Shown: positions 55,628 to 64,000 of the stretch, piece after piece
How the letters are laid out: each line of letters opens with the position of its first letter
How positions within the stretch are numbered: the stretch's first letter is position 1
From: Variovorax sp. UMC13
GTDB taxonomy: Bacteria > Pseudomonadota > Gammaproteobacteria > Burkholderiales > Burkholderiaceae_C
DNA length: 64,000 nucleotides
Assembly (NCBI RefSeq): GCF_014170375.1
Contig: NZ_LZZW01000023.1
Location: 1-64,000, forward strand
Direction of reading: 5' to 3'
The notes under the pieces: generated by a model
Databases searched by the model: none
Told to the model about the DNA's origin: nothing
Seen by the model: the letters and a program-made list of their open reading frames with translations, nothing else
Position numbers and translations under genes: made by a program

Positions 55628-55744
55628 ATTTTCTCCCTCCCCCGCTGGGGGAGGGTCGGGGTGGGGGCTCGGCCGCCTTTGGCCTTGCGAAACGCGCTTT
55701 GGGGTGCCGGCCCCATCCCCACCTTCCCCCAGAGGGGGAAGGGG
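55628..55744. repeat. REP-like inverted-repeat element between convergent genes
   Basis: Two facing arms, each itself a hairpin (ctccctcccccgctggggga... and ...accttcccccagaggggg), are near-reverse-complements over about 34 bases and enclose about 45 bases. The element fills the gap between bdhA and the MarR-GNAT gene, so both transcripts end in it. Similar C/G-run pairs are common in proteobacterial genomes. Confidence 0.75.
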
Positions 55745-56674
55745 TCAGAGCTTGAGTTCCCAGGTCTCGCCCACGAGCGAGGCGCCATAGCTCTCATGGG
55801 GCTCCGACTGCTTGAGCACGAAGCCGCGCTTCGCGTAGATGTCGCGCGCCGCCGTGAGGCAGCTGTTGGTCCACAGCACCACCTTCCGGTAGCCCGCGGC
55901 GCGTGCGAAGGCCAGGCATTCGTCGGTCAGGCGCGCGCCCAGGCCCAGGCCGCGCGCCGAGGGTGCGACGATCAGCATGCGCAGCTGCGCGACGGTCGCC
56001 GACTTGCGCACCAGGAAGATCGCGCCCAGGCGTTCGCCGTCGCGCTCGGCGATCCAGCCCTTCTCGCGGCCGGGCTGGAACTTGCGGACGAAGTCGGCTG
56101 CGATGCCTGCGACCAGCACTTCGAAGGCCTGTTTCCAGCCGTACTCCCGTGCATAGACCTCGCCGTGCTGCTGCACCACCCAGCCCATGTCGCCCGGCGC
56201 CGGGTCGCGCAGCACGACGGGGCTGGCGGGTGCCTGCGCATCCATCAAGGCCTCGATGCGCGCCATGGCCGCGACCAGCTGTTGCTGCCGCGCCGCGCCC
56301 AGGGGCGCGAGCAGGGCGGCCGCATGGTCGCGCGAGGCCTGCTGCAGCGGTGCGAACGCCGTGTGGCCGGCGGCGGTCAGCGCGAGCCGGCTCTGCCGGG
56401 CGTCCTGCGGATCGGGCGTGCGCGCGAGCCAGCCGGCGGCCTCGAAGCGCTTGAGGATGCGGCTCAGGTAGCCCGCGTCCAGGCCCAGATCCTGCTGCAG
56501 GTCGCGCGCCACCGGCGCCTGCCGGTGCGCGAGTTCGTAGAGCACGCGCACGTCGGTCAGCGACAGTTCGCTGCCCAGGTAGGGGTCGAGCACGCCGATG
56601 CGTTGGGTGAAGAAGCGGTTGAAGCGGCGCAGGGCCTTGACGGCCTCGGGCGAGACGGCGTGGGAAGAGGGCAT
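55745..56674 (-). CDS. MarR-GNAT fusion regulator
   Basis: 309 residues. The N-terminal winged helix (about 1-150) has LSLTDVRVLYELAHRQAPVARDLQQDLGLDAGYLSRILKRFE, a MarR fold. The C-terminal GNAT half (about 155-309) has LIVAPSARGLGLGARLTDECLAFARAAG for acetyl-CoA. Fusions of this layout are widespread in Proteobacteria. A TTGACTTAGTCAA palindrome 24 bases upstream suggests autorepression. The acetyl acceptor is unknown. Confidence 0.9.
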   Translation of the reverse strand: MPSSHAVSPEAVKALRRFNRFFTQRIGVLDPYLGSELSLTDVRVLYELAHRQAPVARDLQQDLGLDAGYLSRILKRFEAAGWLARTPDPQDARQSRLALTAAGHTAFAPLQQASRDHAAALLAPLGAARQQQLVAAMARIEALMDAQAPASPVVLRDPAPGDMGWVVQQHGEVYAREYGWKQAFEVLVAGIAADFVRKFQPGREKGWIAERDGERLGAIFLVRKSATVAQLRMLIVAPSARGLGLGARLTDECLAFARAAGYRKVVLWTNSCLTAARDIYAKRGFVLKQSEPHESYGASLVGETWELKL

Positions 56675-56697
56675 TCCAGCATTCTCCCGTCATTTAT

Positions 56698-56710
56698 TTG
56701 ACTTAGTCAA
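56698..56710. promoter_or_regulatory. TTGACTTAGTCAA palindrome, candidate MarR operator
   Basis: ttgac-tta-gtcaa is perfect and matches the kind of site bound by MarR proteins. It lies in the 163-base gap between the MarR-GNAT gene and the divergent ygiQ gene, nearer the former. Confidence 0.65.
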
Positions 56711-56837
56711 CCAAATCCAAGACCTGAGACTGCACAGGTCACTGCCACGCAGGGGCGACAGGAAGAGGCGCAGCGCCTACAATCGCGGGTTGCCCGCCAC
56801 GGGCCCACGGCCAGGTCCGGCCCCCCAATACTCCCCG

Positions 56838-59261
<2,424 letters not shown>

Positions 59262-59292
59262 GCGCCTCGGAAGCCGGCCGCTCAGGTCCTTG

Positions 59293-59544
59293 TCAGGCCG
59301 GCAGGCCGCTCACCTGCACCGAGAGGTCGAACAGCTTGGCCTTGCCGGCGTAGTAGCGGTCGATGCGCCATTCCTTGAGGATGTCGATGGCGATCTCGAA
59401 GGTTTCGAGCTCCAGCTTGTAGAGCTCCGCGACGTTGAAGTGCGTGTCGGACTCGAGCGCCAGCACCAGTTGTGCAAGCGTTCGAGCCGATTCGCTCGCC
59501 GGATTGGCGACGATGAATTTGCGGGCTGATTTGATGGCGTTCAC
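59293..59544 (-). CDS. Small conserved cytoplasmic protein
   Basis: 83 residues from GTG 59544, with aaagga 7 bases upstream; the longer ATG frame adds 38 residues of weak character. The protein is all-helical: AIKSARKFIVANP, ARTLAQLVLALES and LEIAIDILKEWRIDRYYAGKAKLF-like segments. I recall similar small proteins in Burkholderiales; function unknown. Confidence 0.7.
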   Translation of the reverse strand: MNAIKSARKFIVANPASESARTLAQLVLALESDTHFNVAELYKLELETFEIAIDILKEWRIDRYYAGKAKLFDLSVQVSGLPA

Positions 59545-59704
59545 GATGGTCCTTTGGGTGCCCCGAGGGGTGGGCTTTGGCCGAGCCCGTGGATACGGGT
59601 CAACCCAGATGTGCTCGGTGCAAACCCGGGTATGGACACGGATTGTCGCAACCTTCATATGACAAATTTATGACAGTCCTTTTCTGGTCGCGGGACGTTT
59701 CGTA

Positions 59705-60133
59705 CTACAGCCGAGCGAAGGGTGCCCACCAGAATAGCCACGCCGCCAGTCCTGCGCAATTCAGCATCGCCGTGGCCGCATAGACCTGCAGGAACGCAGC
59801 CTTGCTGGACTTGTGCCGCAGCATCCGTTGCGCCACGCCGGCCGCGGGCCAGCCGCCCAGCAGGGCCAGCAGGTGAAGCGTTCGCTCCTGCGTGCGCCAC
59901 CGGCCTTTCTGCGCCGCGTCCTTGTCGGCTGCATAGGCGAACAGCGTGAGCGCGTTGAGCGCCACGATCACCGCGATGCTCCACCAGGGCAGGCGCTGCA
60001 GCCACAGCCCGCAGGCGAGCAGGGCAATCCAGAAGGGCAGCAGCCACGACACCCATCGCGCCCCGGATGGTCGGGGGCGGGACGAGGTCCGGCGCGCGGC
60101 GGGGCGTGCCGTGTCAGGCCGCGGGCGTGGCAT
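59705..60133 (-). CDS. DUF1294 small membrane protein
   Basis: About 142 residues if the ATG at 60133 is used (it overlaps the CoA-transferase end). A GTG at 60052 would give 115. The C-terminal half has DUF1294 marks: YAADKDAAQKGRWRTQERTLHLLALLGGWPAAGVAQRMLRHKSSKAAF, flanked by hydrophobic helices. Related YdfB-like proteins sometimes carry a cold-shock domain, which is absent here. Role unknown. Confidence 0.8.
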   Translation of the reverse strand: MPRPRPDTARPAARRTSSRPRPSGARWVSWLLPFWIALLACGLWLQRLPWWSIAVIVALNALTLFAYAADKDAAQKGRWRTQERTLHLLALLGGWPAAGVAQRMLRHKSSKAAFLQVYAATAMLNCAGLAAWLFWWAPFARL

Positions 60134-61025
60134 TGCGCATCGCATGCAAGGGCACGTCGTGCGCCAGCGCCATGGCCTCGAGCGCGGCGCAATCCTGGTC
60201 GCGCACGAAGGCGGCGATGGCCGCATGCGTCGACGAGCGGAACATCGACTGCGCGGCATCGGCATCGAGCCCGGCCGCCGCGCACAGGCGCTGCGCGAAA
60301 TGCGGCTCGAGCGCGGCCAGCGCCACGCGGCCGTCGCGGCAGGGGTAGACGCGGTAGCCCGCATGCGCGCCGCCCACGGTGCCGCCGGGCGCGGTCAGGC
60401 CCCAGTGGCGCGGCAGCGCGAGGTAGTGCGCGGCCTCCGACAGCGCGACCTCGATGCGCACCCCGCTGCCGTGCGTGGCGCGGTGCAGCAGGGCCTGCAG
60501 CACGGCTTCGCTGGCCATCAGCGAGCCGCCCATGTCGGCATAGAGCGTGGGCGGCAGCTCGGCGCCGGTGACCAGGCCGCTCTCGGCCATGTAGCTGAGG
60601 TCGTGGCCCGGCGCCTCGGCCTGCGCGCCGGGCGCGCCGACGATGGCGACCATCGAGAGCCGCGGGTAGCGCGCATGCAGTGCCTCCCAGTCCAGGCCCA
60701 GCTTGCGCAGTGCCGAGGGCCGGAACGAGGTGATTAGCACGTCGGCGCAAGCGAGTTCGATCTGCAGCAGCGCCTGGCCTTCATCGGTCTTGAGGTCGCC
60801 CTGCAGCAGCGAGACGCCGGCGTGCATCGCGTCGTAGGCCTCGGGCGCGTAGACGCGCATCGGATCGGCCGAGCCGCCCTTCGCCGCCAGCGGTTCGAAC
60901 TTCACGCACTGCGCGCCCATCGCATGGCAGCGCATCAGCGCGGCCGGGCCGGGCAGGTTGAGGGCCAGGCTCAGCACGCGCGTGCCGGCGAGGGGAGAGA
61001 ACGAGGAAGCGGCAGGACTCGGCAT
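60114..61025 (-). CDS. AMACR-like class III CoA transferase
   Basis: 303 residues, shorter than the 360-400 usual for transferases and nearer to alpha-methylacyl-CoA racemases. GHDLSYMAESGLV matches the racemase GHD-x-x-Y block, and YADMGGSLMASEAVLQALL carries the conserved Asp. The N-terminal VLSLALNLPGPAALMRCHAMGAQCVKFE is a diverged CaiB block. Activity as a racemase for 2-methyl-branched acyl-CoA is the likelier of two possibilities. Confidence 0.85.
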   Translation of the reverse strand: MPSPAASSFSPLAGTRVLSLALNLPGPAALMRCHAMGAQCVKFEPLAAKGGSADPMRVYAPEAYDAMHAGVSLLQGDLKTDEGQALLQIELACADVLITSFRPSALRKLGLDWEALHARYPRLSMVAIVGAPGAQAEAPGHDLSYMAESGLVTGAELPPTLYADMGGSLMASEAVLQALLHRATHGSGVRIEVALSEAAHYLALPRHWGLTAPGGTVGGAHAGYRVYPCRDGRVALAALEPHFAQRLCAAAGLDADAAQSMFRSSTHAAIAAFVRDQDCAALEAMALAHDVPLHAMRNATPAA

Positions 61026-61135
61026 GGTGTGAGGCGTTGGGAGCAACGCGCCATTCTCGTGGCCCGCGGGGGCCGTCGCGCCGCTGGCCGTCGCGCATGC
61101 GTCGATGGGCGGCGTCGCCGCCTGCCGCAGGGCCT

Positions 61136-61876
61136 TCAGACCAGCCCGCCGTTGGCCCGCAGCGTCTGGCCGTTGACCCAGCCCGCATCCTGGCCCACCA
61201 GCATCGCGACCGTGTTGGCGATGTCCTCTGGCTGGCCCAGCCGTTCCAGCGGCGCCATCTTCGCCATGCGCTCGATCAGCTCGGGCGTCTTGCCGTCGAG
61301 GAACAGCGCGGTGGCCGTGGGGCCGGGGGCGACGGCGTTGACCGTGATCTGGCGGCCGCGCAGCTCCTTGGCCAGGATGTTCGTCATCACCTCGATCGCG
61401 CCCTTGGTGGCGGCATACACCGCGTAGCCGGGCAGCGCGAGGCCGATCACGCTGGTCGAGAAGTTGACGATGTGGCCGCCGCTGCGCAGCCGGGTCGCGG
61501 CTTCGCGCATGGTGTTGAAGCTGCCCTTCACGTTGACCGAGAACAGGGCGTCGAAGGTGCGGTCGTCGGTGTCGGCCAGCATCGGCAGCGCCGGCGGCAT
61601 GATGCCCGCGTTGTTCACCAGCACGTCGACCTGGCCGAAGGCCGCGATGGCTTCGTCGAACAGGCGGCGCACCGCGGCGGGATCGGCCACGTCGGCCTGC
61701 ACCGCGAGCGCCCGGCCGCCGGCGGCGGTGATGGCGTCGACCACCTTGGCGGCTTCGGCGGCGTTGCCCGCGTAGTTGACGACGACCGCGTGGCCGTCCC
61801 GGGCCAGGCGGGTGGCGATGGCGGCGCCGATGCCGCGGGATGCGCCGGTGACGATGGCGACGGGGGATGTGTTCAT
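61136..61876 (-). CDS. SDR-family oxidoreductase (3-oxoacyl-reductase-like)
   Basis: 246 residues. TGASRGIGAAIA at about 10, NNAGIMP, and the catalytic YAVYAATKGA (Tyr/Lys) are intact. It ends GQTLRANGGLV, typical of FabG-like enzymes. Start at MNTSPVAIVTG; the earlier codons in frame are unlikely. Substrate unknown. It is a single gene next to the antiporter operon but separated by 175 bases. Confidence 0.9.
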   Translation of the reverse strand: MNTSPVAIVTGASRGIGAAIATRLARDGHAVVVNYAGNAAEAAKVVDAITAAGGRALAVQADVADPAAVRRLFDEAIAAFGQVDVLVNNAGIMPPALPMLADTDDRTFDALFSVNVKGSFNTMREAATRLRSGGHIVNFSTSVIGLALPGYAVYAATKGAIEVMTNILAKELRGRQITVNAVAPGPTATALFLDGKTPELIERMAKMAPLERLGQPEDIANTVAMLVGQDAGWVNGQTLRANGGLV

Positions 61877-62051
61877 GCAGGGCTCCTCGGGAAGATGGAC
61901 GAAGGGCTGAACCGTGGGTCCGGCGAGGGCTTCTCGGCTCAGTGCATGAATTGTTCTATTGATCGCCCTGCCGATAAATGGGGCGCATCGGCCATCACTG
62001 TGCAACGATCACCAACAATGAAGAGGGGTCGAGCGGCCCGTCCAGGCGTGC

Positions 62052-62408
62052 TCAGTCGTCGGCGGCCGGCGGCACGTCGCCGCCCTTCTGGCGCTCGCGG
62101 AACAGCGCGGCGCGCATCAGGAAGATGGTCGTGACCGGCGCGGTGAGCGCGACGAACAGCGTGATCAGCACCGCGTGCAGGAACAGGCTGTAGCCCTGCA
62201 CCGAGAAGTAGACGATGGTGGCGATGGTCAGGCACCAGACGCCCGCCGTGGCCCCCAGCGTGGGCGCGTGGATGCGGCGGAAGAAGGTGGGCAGGCGCAC
62301 CAGGCCGAAGGAGCCCACGGCCGCGAAGGCGGCGCCCAGAACGGCGAAGAAGCCGGTGAGGATCTCGGCCCAGATCGGCAGCGGGCCGACGATGAAATCG
62401 GGCGTCAT
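62052..62408 (-). CDS. mrpG: Monovalent cation/proton antiporter subunit G
   Basis: 118 residues. Three hydrophobic segments and the conserved VGSFGLVRLPTFFRRIHAPTLGATAGVW identify MrpG/PhaG. It is the last gene of the D-E-F-G set, overlapping F by ATGA. In the Mrp complex these small subunits are needed for Na+(K+)/H+ antiport and alkaline or salt tolerance. Confidence 0.9.
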   Translation of the reverse strand: MTPDFIVGPLPIWAEILTGFFAVLGAAFAAVGSFGLVRLPTFFRRIHAPTLGATAGVWCLTIATIVYFSVQGYSLFLHAVLITLFVALTAPVTTIFLMRAALFRERQKGGDVPPAADD

Positions 62409-62683
62409 TCGATCACCTCCCCGCGCAGCAGGAACTTGGCCAGCGCCGTCGAGCTCACGAAGCCGAACAGCGCGATCAGCATCGCGGCCTCGAAGTAGAC
62501 GTTGCTGGTGTAGTTGATGCCCAGCACCAGCATCATCAGCATGCCGTTGATGTAGAGGCAGTCGAGGGCCATCACGCGGTCCTGCGCGGACGGCCCGATC
62601 AGCAGGCGCCACACGGCGCACAGCATGGCGACCGCCAGCAGGAAGAGCGCGCCCTTGAGGGCCCAGAACAGGATGGGGGTCAT
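62405..62683 (-). CDS. mrpF: Monovalent cation/proton antiporter subunit F
   Basis: 92 residues with three hydrophobic segments; CAVWRLLIGPSAQDRVMALDCLYINGML is the family marker. It overlaps E before it and G after it by 4 bases each, so translation is coupled. Confidence 0.9.
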   Translation of the reverse strand: MTPILFWALKGALFLLAVAMLCAVWRLLIGPSAQDRVMALDCLYINGMLMMLVLGINYTSNVYFEAAMLIALFGFVSSTALAKFLLRGEVIE

Positions 62684-63174
62684 GATTCGAAGATCTCCAT
62701 CAGCGGCTTCTCGTAGCGGTTCTTGATGAGGTCGATGAAGGCCTGCTCGTCGAGCAGGTCGAACACGTGGATCAGCAGCGTCGAGCGGTCGAGGGCCACT
62801 TCGGCCCAGGCCGTGCCGGGCGTGAGGCAGCAGATCATCGACAGCACCGCGAGCGCATTGGGGTCGCGCAGGTCCAGCGGCACCGTGACGAAGGCCGGGG
62901 CCATCCCGCTGTTGCGCCGCGTGAGCAGCAGCCGGCCCACGGTCAGCGCCGAATGCAGCATGTCGCGCAGCGCCACGCCCGTCAGGCGCAGCGCCACGCC
63001 GGGCTTGCGCATGCGCACCGTGGCCGGGCGCAGGCCCTTGGTGATCAGCGGCACCACGATGGCGAGCACCGCCGCCAGCAGCACGGTGGCCAGGTGCAGC
63101 GACTGGTTGAGCAGCAGCCAGACCGCGAACAGCGCGAGCGACAGCGGCGGCGAGGGCATCCAGCGCTTGATCAT
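62680..63174 (-). CDS. mrpE: Monovalent cation/proton antiporter subunit E
   Basis: 164 residues. Two N-terminal membrane segments (LSLALFAVWLLLNQSLHLATVLLAAVLAIVVPLI) lead to a soluble domain ending VFDLLDEQAFIDLIKNRYEKPLMEIF, a typical MrpE/PhaE end. Four-base overlap with D. Confidence 0.9.
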   Translation of the reverse strand: MIKRWMPSPPLSLALFAVWLLLNQSLHLATVLLAAVLAIVVPLITKGLRPATVRMRKPGVALRLTGVALRDMLHSALTVGRLLLTRRNSGMAPAFVTVPLDLRDPNALAVLSMICCLTPGTAWAEVALDRSTLLIHVFDLLDEQAFIDLIKNRYEKPLMEIFES

Positions 63175-64000
63175 GGCAGGCCTCCCTTGGCCGCGGGATT
63201 GGGCACCTGCTGCGCGCCGAACACGGCGTCGCGGTAGGCGGTGGGGGCGAACAGGCCTTCGGCGGTCGCGCTGGCGTGCTGCATCACCGGGCCGGCCTCG
63301 ATGGTCAGCGCCACGCAGGCCGCGAGCAGCGCCGCCACCGGCAGCACCTCCACCGCGCGCAGGCTGGGCATGGCGCTCAGCGGCTGGGTCCAGAAATGGC
63401 GGATGCCGGTGCGGCTCAGCGCCACCAGCGTAAGGAAGCCCGAGACCAGCAGCAGCGCGAGGAAGGCCCAGCTGGCCTTGCCCACCACCGGGGCGTCGAG
63501 CAGGCCGTTGAGCATCGCGAACTTGCCGACGAAGCCCGACAGCGGCGGCAGCCCGGCCAGCAGCAGCGTGCAGCAGAGGAAGCCCAGGCCCAGGAAGGCC
63601 ACCCCGGCCGGGATGGCGCGGCCGTAGAGCGCCTGCTGCTCGTCGTCGAGGTTGACGTCGTCGAGCGCGGTCAGGTCTTCGGACAGGAAGGGCGCGTTGC
63701 CCGCGCTCTCATGCGGCGCGATGCTGGCGCCTTCGTTGCGCCAGCGCTCGACCATGTCGATCAGCAGGAAGAAGGCGCTGACGGCCAGCGTCGAGCTCAG
63801 CATGTAGTAGAGCGCGCCGGCCCAGATCGCGGGCTGGCCCAGGCCGATGGCGGTGAGCAGCGTGCCGGCCGAGATCAGCACGGTGAAGCCGGCCAGGTTC
63901 GACAGCCGCTGCGTGCCCACGATGCCGATCGCGCCGACGAACAGCGTCGACAGGCCGATGGCGATCAGCATGCCCTGGCCGAACTGCGCCGACATCCCGG
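63171..64000 (-). CDS. mrpD: Monovalent cation/proton antiporter subunit D, C-terminal part
   Basis: The frame is open to the window edge; about 276 residues of a normally 500-residue or longer protein are present. Many hydrophobic segments with the NuoM/N-like antiporter pattern (FAVLTAIGLGQPAIWAGALYYMLSSTLAVSAFFLLIDMVERWR and FLCCTLLLAGLPPLSGFVGKF) identify it. Lys and His residues of the proton path are present. Subunits A-C should lie just beyond position 64000. Confidence 0.9.
   Translation of the reverse strand, partial: GMSAQFGQGMLIAIGLSTLFVGAIGIVGTQRLSNLAGFTVLISAGTLLTAIGLGQPAIWAGALYYMLSSTLAVSAFFLLIDMVERWRNEGASIAPHESAGNAPFLSEDLTALDDVNLDDEQQALYGRAIPAGVAFLGLGFLCCTLLLAGLPPLSGFVGKFAMLNGLLDAPVVGKASWAFLALLLVSGFLTLVALSRTGIRHFWTQPLSAMPSLRAVEVLPVAALLAACVALTIEAGPVMQHASATAEGLFAPTAYRDAVFGAQQVPNPAAKGGLP

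Overview
The window is high-GC chromosomal DNA of a betaproteobacterium, most likely Burkholderiales/Comamonadaceae and close to Variovorax. This rests on the core gene order pyrG-kdsA-(DUF1330)-eno-ftsB, on five orphan Bug-type periplasmic receptors, and on dispersed intergenic repeats of a kind I associate with that family. The species assignment is inference. I see no rRNA, tRNA, CRISPR array, insertion sequence or prophage. Almost every base is coding, with many 4-bp ATGA/GTGA overlaps.

Layout. 1-7.3 kb: the C-terminal part of a trimeric autotransporter adhesin, a LuxR-type response regulator with a GNAT enzyme, then mutS followed by a stand-alone Anbu proteasome-like peptidase and an alpha/beta hydrolase. 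7.4-14.3 kb: two small catabolic/uptake loci, each with a divergent regulator. One is GntR | Bug receptor - CitE-like lyase - CoA transferase. The other is RpiR | Bug receptor - aspartoacylase-like amidohydrolase. 14.3-16.6 kb: a DUF3649-PepSY-DUF3325 membrane operon typical of siderophore-linked iron uptake. 16.9-25.5 kb: an outer-membrane barrel protein, then three flavin-dependent LLM monooxygenases, a GNAT, a fused permease-ATPase amino-acid ABC transporter and two paralogous binding proteins. The gene set closely resembles the Bacillus subtilis snaA-tcyJKLMN-cmo sulfur-salvage operon and is the most interesting system here.

25.5-34.2 kb: an AEC permease, three more Bug receptors, xerD overlapping a DUF72 gene, then a TetR regulator with thiolase and MaoC hydratase genes and two palindromic candidate operators. 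34.2-39.5 kb: DUF455 ferritin-like protein, gamma-carbonic anhydrase, Hsp33, a secreted unknown, and a pnuC/NadR-like kinase pair for nicotinamide riboside salvage. 39.2-47.4 kb: housekeeping genes (ftsB, eno, kdsA, pyrG; divergently coaBC and dut), a glycine-zipper lipoprotein and slyD. 47.4-54.8 kb: an L16 arginine hydroxylase-like cupin, small lipoprotein and membrane genes, an aldo/keto reductase, split chromate transporter genes, a YihY protein, DUF924 and a patatin. 54.8-64 kb: 3-hydroxybutyrate dehydrogenase, a MarR-GNAT fusion with a clear operator, a YgiQ radical SAM protein, DUF1294, an AMACR-like CoA transferase, an SDR, and the end of a Mrp/Pha multisubunit cation/proton antiporter operon (D-E-F-G) that runs off the right edge.

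A repeat family occurs three times, each copy starting at the stop codon of an unrelated gene. Two other intergenic hairpin elements behave similarly.
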